6,592 bases of DNA from JBNGDW01 sp049975325 (lineage in GTDB: Bacteria > Cloacimonadota > Cloacimonadia > JGIOTU-2 > JBNGDW01): NCBI GenBank assembly GCA_049975325.1, contig JBNGDW010000079.1, positions 1 to 6,592 of the forward strand. Reading direction: 5' to 3'. Positions 1 through 5,515 of this stretch are shown piece by piece. Within the stretch, counting starts at the first letter, position 1, and each line of letters begins with the position of its first letter. The notes under the pieces were generated by a model. That model had not been told where the DNA came from and did no database searches. It saw only the letters and a list, made by a program, of their open reading frames with translations. The translations under genes were made by a program, and so were the position numbers.

Positions 1-623
1 ATTGCTTTATGCTTGATATTATTTACAGACTCAAATATGCGTATCACATCTTCACGACTAAGAACAATAGGAAGTTTTCTCTCCTTTCTTGGTCGGGGAA
101 GACTACCTACTGTTTTTGGCATATTTAACACACGATCATACAGAAATTTTATAGCACTTACTGCTTGATCATGATATGACCTTGAGACCCTTTCCTTGTC
201 AATTAAATGAATCATATAATCTCTGATATGTTTTTCATCAACCTCTTTTGGGTCTTTTGTAAAATGGCGAATGTATCGTTCAATATGGTGTAGATATGCT
301 TTTTGAGTCTTCTGGCTATATCCTCTTAATTTGAGTTCCTTATTCACTGCATCTATGATTTGAGCCTGATTCGGCACTCGTTTATCAACTGTTTGATTAA
401 AAGAAACCTGTAAGGCAGAATCTAAATCGATACTTTCACCCTTAAAAACCGACAAAATCTTTTTTAAAATATCTTCCGAATGGGGAAAACTCCAATACTT
501 TTTATCAGGGTGCCATCTATGTCCCTCAATAGTTTTAACCATAGCAACAAATTTAGGATCATATGAAAAAGCAACCGCTATTTTCCCTTGTTGTATATCT
601 TTACTGATTTTTATGTTTGCCAT
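1..623 (-). CDS. Tyrosine recombinase/integrase with HARP-like N-terminal domain (3' part beyond window edge)
   Basis: The frame opens with ATG at 623 and stays open for 207 codons to the window edge, so the C-terminal catalytic domain is outside. Three parts are visible. Residues 15-60 have the pattern F-x-Y-D-P, then K-x-I-x-G, then W-H-P-D-K-K-Y-W-S-F-P, which resembles the HARP domain of SMARCAL1-like proteins. Residues 86-170 look like the SAM-like core-binding domain of Xer/IntI-type recombinases, including VSRSYHDQAVSAIKFLYDRV at 146-165. Residues 183-207 (LPIVLSREDV, then NNIKHKA) match the usual entry into the catalytic domain. Such enzymes cut and rejoin DNA at attachment sites through an active-site tyrosine; the Arg/His/Tyr residues cannot be checked here. 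It starts 4 nt after the XRE gene with only a weak or distant Shine-Dalgarno (GAGGAA about 16 nt upstream), suggesting translational coupling. The family call is secure; whether the enzyme is active is not. Confidence 0.85.
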   Translation of the reverse strand, partial: MANIKISKDIQQGKIAVAFSYDPKFVAMVKTIEGHRWHPDKKYWSFPHSEDILKKILSVFKGESIDLDSALQVSFNQTVDKRVPNQAQIIDAVNKELKLRGYSQKTQKAYLHHIERYIRHFTKDPKEVDEKHIRDYMIHLIDKERVSRSYHDQAVSAIKFLYDRVLNMPKTVGSLPRPRKERKLPIVLSREDVIRIFESVNNIKHKA

Positions 624-627
624 AAAT

Positions 628-819
628 TTATCTTATTAATTCCTCTATACTTACATCTAATGCTTTTGCAATCCTTGCAACAGTCTGGACAGAAGGTTTT
701 TTAACAACATTGGATTCTAACTTTGTTAGGGTAGTATAAGGAATATCGGCCTTTCTTGCAAGATTGTCTTGTGTAAACCCTTTCTTTTTTCTAAATTTCT
801 TCACATTATCGCCGATCAT
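628..819 (-). CDS. Small XRE-family helix-turn-helix regulator
   Basis: A 63-residue protein that is essentially one Cro/C1-type DNA-binding domain. The opening helix MIGDNVKKFRKKKGFTQ is followed by the helix-turn-helix at about 15-36 (FTQDNLARKADIPYTTLTKL) and closing helices ending in DVSIEELI. Such proteins bind operators as dimers and usually repress. The frame is open further upstream, to 930, but that extension runs into tRNA-Pro and encodes no domain. The ATG at 819 has AAGGG 5 nt upstream and begins exactly where the family begins; ATG at 855 is a weaker alternative. The integrase starts 4 nt downstream, so a role in controlling integrase expression or excision is a reasonable inference but not shown. 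No effector or toxin/antitoxin partner domain is visible. Confidence 0.87.
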   Translation of the reverse strand: MIGDNVKKFRKKKGFTQDNLARKADIPYTTLTKLESNVVKKPSVQTVARIAKALDVSIEELIR

Positions 820-824
820 TTTTA

Positions 825-829
825 CCCTT
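825..829 (-). promoter_or_regulatory. Ribosome binding site of the XRE gene
   Basis: AAGGG lies 5 nt before the ATG at 819. It supports this start over the longer frame that extends into the tRNA gene. Confidence 0.55.
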
Positions 830-886
830 ATTCTGTTTCCACACTTGGATAGCATAGTTTTAGTAGGTATTTTTTGAGTTATAATT

Positions 887-964
887 TGGTCGGGGTGAGA
901 GGATTTGAACCTCCGACCTCCTGCTCCCAAAGCAGGCGCGCTGGCCGAACTGCGCTACACCCCG
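887..964 (-). tRNA. tRNA-Pro (anticodon TGG)
   Basis: The minus strand folds into a full cloverleaf. The acceptor stem is CGGGGTG (964-958) with CACCCCG (897-891), all seven pairs Watson-Crick. The D arm is GCGC/GCGC. The anticodon arm is CCTGC-TTTGGGA-GCAGG with anticodon TGG at 929-927. The variable region is AGGTC. The T arm is GGAGG-TTCAAAT-CCTCT. The discriminator base is A at 890 and CCA is encoded at 889-887. TGG reads proline CCA and, with wobble, other CCN codons. The gene lies 75 nt downstream of dnaB on the same strand; the gap is AT-rich and could carry its own promoter, but no convincing -35/-10 pair stands out. The XRE/integrase pair directly follows its 3' end, so this tRNA is a plausible integration site. 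Confidence 0.97.
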
Positions 965-1039
965 ATCACTATCCTAACTACACATATATACCGGCGAAAG
1001 ATATCAACCCAAGGCTCAAAACCTTCCGCCAAAAAGCCC

Positions 1040-2443
1040 TTATATCCTATCAAGCGGCTCAAATAAAGTATACCGGCTACGAAACCTTACCTTAATACTC
1101 CCCTGAGGACCATTCCTGTTTTTCCCAACAATAATCTCAGCCAACCCTTGTTCACTTTTATCCTCTGGGGTTTTGTAATAATCTTCACGATATATAAAGA
1201 TTACGATGTCCGCATCCTGCTCAATAGCCCCTGATTCCCGCAAGTCAGCTAATACAGGTCTCTTTTCAGACCTGGTCTCAGGAGCCCGGCTTAATTGCGA
1301 AACCGCAATAATTGGTAGCCTTAATTCTTTGGCAAGATTTTTGATAGAACGTGAAATTTCTGAAATCTCCTGCTGCCTACTCTGCCTACTAACCTCAGGC
1401 ATAAGTAACTGCATATAATCTATGATCAGCAAATCCAATCCCTCTTCTGCCTTAAGTCGCCTTGCTTTTGAACGAATATCCATCATTGTATTACCACCTC
1501 TATCATCAATAAAGATTGGTGCCTCAGCGAGCTTTTCGGCAACTGTTGTAATTAAAAATATCTTATTTTGATCAATGCCATATCCTTGTAGCATCTCGGA
1601 GAGGGGAACCTCGGCGCCAGAACTCAGCATTCGCATCAGAAGCTTCACTTTATCCATCTCAAGGCTAAAAATTCCAACATGGCGTTGCTGATATAAAGCA
1701 GTATGAAACGCAATATTCATGGCAAAAGAAGTTTTCCCCATACTCGGTCGGCCAGCAACCACTACAAACTGCCCGGGCTGCAACCCACCTGTCAAGCTGT
1801 CAAGTTCTGGAAACCCTGTCGCAATGCCTATAGTTCGGGACTTACTAGCTGCTATTTTTTCAATATTTTGTAGGGTCTCCGGGATTATATTGGAAATTGA
1901 TTCAAATCCCTCTTGTAAAAGATGTTCTGTTACCTTAAATATCTCCTTCTCCGCATCTTCAACAATATCTCTACTTGGCTTGGTCGAATTATAACATTCT
2001 TCTGCAATTTTAGTTGTAGTTATCATTAGGTTGCGGAGAATAGCCTTTTCTCTTACAATAGCTGCATGAGCCTCAATATTCGCACTTGACGATACTATGT
2101 CAGAAATTTCTGAAATATATGGTGTGCCACCAACTTCCTCCAAATAACCATCCTTTTTAAGTTCATCAATCACTGTAATAAGGTCAATCTGACTGTTAGT
2201 TTCGAATAATTTAGTCATTGCCCGAAATATGAGCCTGTGTGCCTTTTTATAGAAATATTCCTCTTTCAGCATTTCAATAGCTCGTGCAACCCCCCATTCA
2301 TCGATAAGCATGGCACTCAGCACTGCGGCTTCTGCATTAAGGTCTTGCGGGGGGACCTTGCCACTCAAAACTTCCCCAGGTCCGCCAGCTGGCGGATTGC
2401 TTGGATTTGAAATCTTATTAAAGTTATTGGGAGGATCTGCCAT
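1040..2443 (-). CDS. dnaB: Replicative DNA helicase DnaB
   Basis: A 467-residue, full-length DnaB, the hexameric 5'-3' helicase that unwinds DNA at the replication fork and recruits primase. The N-terminal domain begins with PPQDLNAEAAVLSAMLID (31-48) and is followed by a linker. The RecA-like motor starts at about 205 (GIATGFPELDSLTGGLQPGQ). It carries Walker A GRPSMGKT (231-238), the SLEM segment with the expected catalytic Glu262, Walker B LLIIDYMQLL (338-347), SQLSR (382-386), and KNRNGPQG (441-448) with the Lys/Arg finger. No intein interrupts the motor, a common site for them. Residues 1-30 are a Pro/Gly/Asn-rich extension ahead of the conserved start, and a perfect 16-bp palindrome encodes part of it (NPPAGGP). 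The gene starts 32 nt after the glycosylase gene. The GA-rich stretch AGAGGAGAAGGG sits at least 13 nt from the ATG, farther than usual, but no better start codon is visible. Confidence 0.96.
   Translation of the reverse strand: MADPPNNFNKISNPSNPPAGGPGEVLSGKVPPQDLNAEAAVLSAMLIDEWGVARAIEMLKEEYFYKKAHRLIFRAMTKLFETNSQIDLITVIDELKKDGYLEEVGGTPYISEISDIVSSSANIEAHAAIVREKAILRNLMITTTKIAEECYNSTKPSRDIVEDAEKEIFKVTEHLLQEGFESISNIIPETLQNIEKIAASKSRTIGIATGFPELDSLTGGLQPGQFVVVAGRPSMGKTSFAMNIAFHTALYQQRHVGIFSLEMDKVKLLMRMLSSGAEVPLSEMLQGYGIDQNKIFLITTVAEKLAEAPIFIDDRGGNTMMDIRSKARRLKAEEGLDLLIIDYMQLLMPEVSRQSRQQEISEISRSIKNLAKELRLPIIAVSQLSRAPETRSEKRPVLADLRESGAIEQDADIVIFIYREDYYKTPEDKSEQGLAEIIVGKNRNGPQGSIKVRFRSRYTLFEPLDRI
2381..2396. 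repeat. 16-bp perfect palindrome, copy 1 (inside dnaB)
   Basis: TCCGCCAGCTGGCGGA is its own reverse complement. An identical 16-mer lies at 3059-3074 inside the uracil-DNA glycosylase gene. Here it encodes the N-P-P-A-G-G part of the non-conserved DnaB N-terminal extension. It is much more GC-rich than its surroundings. It may be a dispersed palindromic repeat. Confidence 0.8.
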
Positions 2444-2475
2444 TTTTATCTTAGAACCCTTCTCCTCTTAAGGGG

Positions 2476-3150
2476 TTACACATTATTTACCCTCTCCCTT
2501 TTATCTTTATTGATCTCGTTTCGAAGCATTTTAAGGTCTTCCCAGGCGAGACGCTTCCAGGCAGGATGATACAAAAGTGCAGCAGGGTGAAAGGTAACCA
2601 TGAACTTTGTTCCGTTATAGTCAAAAAATTTACCACGCATTTGGGCAAGAGAATCTTGTGTATTTAAAAGAGAATGGGCAGGAACCTTGCCAAGAGCACA
2701 AATAAATCTCGGCTCAATAATCTTGATCTGCTCTTGTAGATAAGGCCTACATGTGACTATTTCATCCGTGAATGGATTTCTATTACCAGGTGGCCTACAC
2801 TTTACTACATTGGTTATGTAGACCTCTGCGCGGCTAAGGGATATCGCTTGTAACATTTTGGTTAAAAGCTGTCCCGCTGGACCAACAAAAGGCTTTCCTT
2901 GCAAATCTTCCATGCTGCCAGGCGCTTCTCCAATAAACATAATATCAGCATCAGCATCCCCCTCACCATAAACAAAATTTGTCCGTGTTTCTGCCAGACG
3001 GCATTTCTGACAATCGCTATATTTTATGCTCAACTTAAAAAGAAACTCTTGCTTCCCTTCCGCCAGCTGGCGGAAAAGCTCCCGCACGCCTGATATCTTC
3101 AAAAGCTCAAGCTTCTCTGCTACGCTGAGATTAGGTAGAGAATCCGCCAT
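2476..3150 (-). CDS. Uracil-DNA glycosylase, family 4 (iron-sulfur type)
   Basis: Removes uracil from DNA, mainly from deaminated cytosine, as the first step of base excision repair. The protein is 224 residues from the ATG at 3150. The four Cys expected to hold the 4Fe-4S cluster are at 47, 50, 118 and 134. Motif 1, GEAPG, is at 75-79 and is followed by the acidic pair ED and GKPFVGPAGQLL. TNVVKCRPPGNRNP is at 113-126. The second active-site motif is FHPAALL, with His188. This set is typical of family 4 (UDGa), not the Ung family. An in-frame TTG at 3189 would add 13 residues and overlap rpoZ by 11 nt; I prefer the ATG because the extra residues look unconserved, but neither start has a strong ribosome binding site. 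Part of the N-terminal region (FRQLAE at 26-31) is encoded by the repeated palindrome. It lies between rpoZ and dnaB in a probable operon. Confidence 0.94.
   Translation of the reverse strand: MADSLPNLSVAEKLELLKISGVRELFRQLAEGKQEFLFKLSIKYSDCQKCRLAETRTNFVYGEGDADADIMFIGEAPGSMEDLQGKPFVGPAGQLLTKMLQAISLSRAEVYITNVVKCRPPGNRNPFTDEIVTCRPYLQEQIKIIEPRFICALGKVPAHSLLNTQDSLAQMRGKFFDYNGTKFMVTFHPAALLYHPAWKRLAWEDLKMLRNEINKDKRERVNNV
3058..3075. repeat. Palindrome, copy 2 (inside the uracil-DNA glycosylase gene)
   Basis: An 18-bp perfect palindrome whose central 16 bases (3059-3074) are identical to the copy in dnaB. The reading frame differs: here the codons are TTC-CGC-CAG-CTG-GCG-GAA (F-R-Q-L-A-E), whereas dnaB reads CCG-CCA-GCT-GGC-GGA. 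It lies in the N-terminal stretch ahead of the first cluster cysteines. Confidence 0.8.
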
Positions 3151-3178
3151 TAAAATATCCAAATAGAAAGACCTTGCC

Positions 3179-3418
3179 CTACTCGTCAATAATATCTGTT
3201 ATCTTTTCTTCTGGCTTTTCTTCTTCAGATATAAAATAATCCGGGATATTACCGGTCGCTACATGTTCAAGCGCCACTGTTGTAATCTTACCTGGCAGTT
3301 CCTTTTTCACACTATATGGCAATTGTGAAAGCCTTTTTAGTTCCTCACTTGCGAGAACTAAATATAAATAAGTACAATTATGACTTTCAATAAATTTTTG
3401 GACGGTTTTACTTATCAT
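3179..3418 (-). CDS. rpoZ: DNA-directed RNA polymerase omega subunit (divergent)
   Basis: A 79-residue protein in the usual size range of omega, the small subunit that helps assemble and stabilise RNA polymerase by clamping the beta-prime chain. The family signature appears as NCTYLYLVLASEELKRLSQL (14-33) followed by LPGKITTVALEHVATGNI (about 41-58); the second block matches the omega K-x-T-x-x-A-L-E-x-I/V-A-x-G-x-I pattern well. The first block lacks the usual A-x-R-A-R-x-L arginines, so the protein is divergent. The C-terminus is acidic (SEEEKPEEK). The ATG at 3418 has AGGAG 8 nt upstream and overlaps the end of gmk by 11 nt. The gmk-rpoZ pairing, common in bacteria, is strong supporting context. 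Confidence 0.85.
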   Translation of the reverse strand: MISKTVQKFIESHNCTYLYLVLASEELKRLSQLPYSVKKELPGKITTVALEHVATGNIPDYFISEEEKPEEKITDIIDE

Positions 3419-3986
3419 TACCTATACTCCTCTTGCGGATTTCATATACAATTTTTTTTGTCGTGCTTTTTACATCATCGTTTATGACAAAGATATCATA
3501 TAGCCAGGAGTCCGCGATTTCCTTTCGGGCATTTTTTAATCGTAACTGAATCACCTTCTCATCATCTGTATTTCGCATCCGAAGACGATGTTCAAGTTCC
3601 TGCATACTAGGGGGAAACATAAAAATCGTGAACACCATTGGCATATTTTTTAGAAACTTCTTTGTTCCTTTTGTATCAATATCAAGAATTATAAATTTAT
3701 TATCGGCAAGTGCACCCTCAATAACCGCCTTAGCAGTTCCATAATAATGTTTATGCACTTTTGCCCATTCTGCAAATTCACCTCTCCGTAGCATCTTTCT
3801 AAACGTCTTCTTATCAACAAAATGATAATCAACACCATCCTGCTCGTCAGCACGTGGGGGGCGAGTAGTGTAGGAAACTGAATACAAAATATCTTCATTT
3901 TCCTTAACAATCTCACGACAAATCGTACTTTTTCCTCCCCCAGAAGGAGAAGAAACAATTATTGGAAAATATCTTTGTGCACTCAT
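3408..3986 (-). CDS. gmk: Guanylate kinase
   Basis: Phosphorylates GMP (and dGMP) to GDP with ATP in the cytoplasm, linking purine synthesis and salvage to the GTP pool. The 192-residue length is typical. The P-loop is SSPSGGGKST (12-21), with Ser where many homologues have the first Gly, a change seen in other bacterial Gmk proteins. The GMP-binding segment follows as SYTTRPPRADEQDGVDYHFV (38-57), then GEFAEWAKVHKHYYGT (69-84), the Walker B-like FIILDIDTKG (98-107), and the lid FPPSMQELEHRLRMRNTDDE (124-143). The ribosome binding site before the ATG at 3986 is weak (AACAAG). It is the first gene of the cluster gmk-rpoZ-glycosylase-dnaB and lies 104 nt after cdd, with a candidate promoter in the gap. 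Confidence 0.96.
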   Translation of the reverse strand: MSAQRYFPIIVSSPSGGGKSTICREIVKENEDILYSVSYTTRPPRADEQDGVDYHFVDKKTFRKMLRRGEFAEWAKVHKHYYGTAKAVIEGALADNKFIILDIDTKGTKKFLKNMPMVFTIFMFPPSMQELEHRLRMRNTDDEKVIQLRLKNARKEIADSWLYDIFVINDDVKSTTKKIVYEIRKRSIGNDK

Positions 3987-3993
3987 CTTGTTT

Positions 3994-4028
3994 AATATAA
4001 CATTAAAGCAAGTGTAAAACTATGTCAA
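3994..4028 (-). promoter_or_regulatory. Candidate promoter upstream of gmk
   Basis: The minus strand carries a perfect -35 hexamer, TTGACA (4028-4023). At 17-bp spacing it has only a weak -10, TAATGT (4005-4000). Just beyond is a better extended -10, TGTTATATT (4002-3994), too far to pair with that -35. If the extended -10 is used, transcription would begin at or very near the gmk ATG; if the 17-bp spacing is used, the leader would be only a few bases. It sits in the largest gap between genes on this strand and would drive the gmk-rpoZ-glycosylase-dnaB cluster. Confidence 0.4.
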
Positions 4029-4090
4029 CTTTTTGCTATTATCTTCTTTTTTAATAGAACCGGATAAAGCAACTTTGTATTCAGAATATC

Positions 4091-4486
4091 TTATTCCCCA
4101 AAATTAAAGGGAAAAGGCAATAACTCAGCGATATTTTTCACTATATATTCTTTTTCACTTTTAGCAATTATAATTGGAAGGTCATCTGCAAACTCACTTA
4201 TAACCTGTCTGCAGATACCACATGGAAAGGGCATGTGCTCTCCTTCGGCATAGATTGCTAACGCCTCAAGCTGTTGGAAGCCTTCTGATATCGCCTTAAA
4301 AATCGCAACCCTTTCTGCACAGACTGATGCAGGGTATGAGGCATTTTCAATATTTGTACCCGTAAAAATATCACCAGACTTTGTCAAAACTGCAGCCCCA
4401 ACCTTGTAACTGGAATAAGGTGAGTAGGAATTTTGAGATGCTTCTTTTGCGGATGAGATTAGTTTTCGTACAATTTTTTTATCCAT
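4091..4486 (-). CDS. cdd: Cytidine deaminase
   Basis: Hydrolyses cytidine and deoxycytidine to uridine and deoxyuridine in pyrimidine salvage. The 131-residue length fits the short, homotetrameric class. The substrate-binding start YSPYSSYKVGAAVLTKSG is at 21-38, followed by TGTNIENASYPASVCAERVA (42-61) with zinc ligand Cys56 and proton-shuttling Glu58. PCGICRQV (88-95) supplies zinc ligands Cys89 and Cys92. The C-terminal LLPFPF motif (122-127) is also typical of the family. All catalytic residues are present. The ATG lies 1 nt after the stop codon of the IMPDH/GMPR-family gene, which implies translational coupling in one operon. Confidence 0.96.
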   Translation of the reverse strand: MDKKIVRKLISSAKEASQNSYSPYSSYKVGAAVLTKSGDIFTGTNIENASYPASVCAERVAIFKAISEGFQQLEALAIYAEGEHMPFPCGICRQVISEFADDLPIIIAKSEKEYIVKNIAELLPFPFNFGE

Positions 4487-4487
4487 T

Positions 4488-5474
4488 TCATACTTTCTGA
4501 ATAATATATTCTACCTTTTGGTGATATTCCTGGATATTACTTGCTCCGGCATACGAAAATGCGGACCTCAATCCATCTTCAATATTTTGTATAACATACT
4601 TGACAGGTCCTTTGTAGTCGACAGCCACACTTATTCCTTCGATATTTCTATCTTCTTCGCCTCGCTCCATTTTTGAATCTAGGCTGGCTGAGCCGCGATA
4701 TCTTTTATAAAGGCGATAATCCGGGAAATTACCTTCCTTGTAAATCGGTCCTGGGGTCTCTTTACAGCCGGCAAAGAGAACACCAATCATCACAGAATCA
4801 GCACCTACGGCTAATGCTTTTGCCACATCACCAGAGTTTTTTATTCCTCCATCGGCAATCACTGGCACCTCATATTCTTTAGCAACAGCACTGGCATCCT
4901 CCACTGCAGTCAGTTGTGGAACTCCAAAGCCTGTATTTATACGAGTGGTACACATTGAGCCTGGTCCTATCCCCACTTTTATGGCATCAGCACCATTTTC
5001 ACATAGAAATTTTGCCGCTTCGGCTGTGGCAATATTGCCTGCGATTACATCTACATCATATTTCTTACAAAGGTTGATTGCATCTGCCATTAATTTATGA
5101 TGTCCATGAGCGACATCTATACAAATAATATTTGCCCCTGCGTCAACAAGGGCTTTTAATCGCTCCTTATATACACCTGCAACACCTATGGAGGCAGCGC
5201 AGATTTCATTTCCTGCTTCACGAAGTCGTCTGACCATATCTGCTTCTTTATCGATCGGACAAAATCGGTGGAGAATCCCCAGACAGCCAAACTGATAAAG
5301 TCTATTTGCCATCTCAAATTCTGTTATAGTCTCCATATTTGCAGAGACGATTGGAAGCTGGATTGTATAATTCCTTGTCACTCTTGTTGAAAGGTCGACC
5401 AACCTGCGGGAGAGAATTTCAGAATAGTTGGGTATAAGTAAGATGTCATCGTAGGATAAACCGATTTTATTCAT
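4488..5474 (-). CDS. CBS-less IMP dehydrogenase/GMP reductase family enzyme (probable GMP reductase, GuaC-like)
   Basis: A 328-residue TIM-barrel enzyme of the family that oxidises IMP to XMP or reduces GMP to IMP. The start YDDILLIPNYSE is typical. The active-site loop GIGPGSMCTTR (168-178) has catalytic Cys175 and Thr177. The phosphate-binding stretch IADGGIKNSGDVAKAL is at 206-221. The ~120-residue CBS pair found in most bacterial IMP dehydrogenases is absent. The mobile flap is short and reads EEDRNIEG (273-280): the Arg is kept but the Tyr that completes the IMPDH Arg-Tyr pair is Asn, while the Glu shared by both enzymes (Glu279) is kept. Short length and flap favour GMP reductase; IMP dehydrogenase cannot be excluded. 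I choose the ATG at 5474 because AGGAG precedes it by 5 nt; an in-frame GTG at 5480 overlaps that site. It lies between ptb and cdd in a probable operon. Confidence 0.9.
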   Translation of the reverse strand: MNKIGLSYDDILLIPNYSEILSRRLVDLSTRVTRNYTIQLPIVSANMETITEFEMANRLYQFGCLGILHRFCPIDKEADMVRRLREAGNEICAASIGVAGVYKERLKALVDAGANIICIDVAHGHHKLMADAINLCKKYDVDVIAGNIATAEAAKFLCENGADAIKVGIGPGSMCTTRINTGFGVPQLTAVEDASAVAKEYEVPVIADGGIKNSGDVAKALAVGADSVMIGVLFAGCKETPGPIYKEGNFPDYRLYKRYRGSASLDSKMERGEEDRNIEGISVAVDYKGPVKYVIQNIEDGLRSAFSYAGASNIQEYHQKVEYIIQKV

Positions 5475-5479
5475 CTCCA

Positions 5480-5484
5480 CTCCT
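5480..5484 (-). promoter_or_regulatory. Ribosome binding site of the IMPDH/GMPR-family gene
   Basis: AGGAG lies 5 nt before the ATG at 5474. The alternative GTG at 5480-5478 overlaps its last base and so cannot use it, which decides the start. Confidence 0.6.
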
Positions 5485-5515
5485 GTTAAATTTATAATTT
5501 TCTACTTGATTAATT

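Noticed and set aside
89..98. TTGGTCGGGG shared with the tRNA-Pro 3' end (886-895), as a possible attachment repeat
   Set aside because: Only 10 bases match, and the left copy encodes the Leu-Pro-Arg-Pro segment of the integrase itself. An attachment site there would split the gene, so chance is more likely.
820..930. N-terminal extension of the XRE protein to an ATG at 930
   Set aside because: The extension begins inside the tRNA anticodon loop and encodes no domain. The ATG at 819 has a better ribosome binding site and matches the family start.
874..1095. Plus-strand reading frame encoding a GVRGFEPPTSCSQSRRAGRTALHP-like peptide
   Set aside because: It is the antisense translation of tRNA-Pro and the end of dnaB. 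This type of peptide is a well-known false gene from tRNA regions.
1206..1994. Plus-strand reading frames opposite dnaB (1206-1418, 1719-1994)
   Set aside because: They are antisense to strongly conserved DnaB motifs, have no ribosome binding sites and show no domain; they are shadows of dnaB.
3689..3958. Second minus-strand frame inside gmk
   Set aside because: It is a shifted frame over an intact guanylate kinase and has no recognisable protein features.
4036..4057. CTATTA/TAATAG hairpin downstream of cdd as a terminator
   Set aside because: The 6-bp stem is almost all A-T with a 10-nt loop, and no T-run follows on the minus strand.
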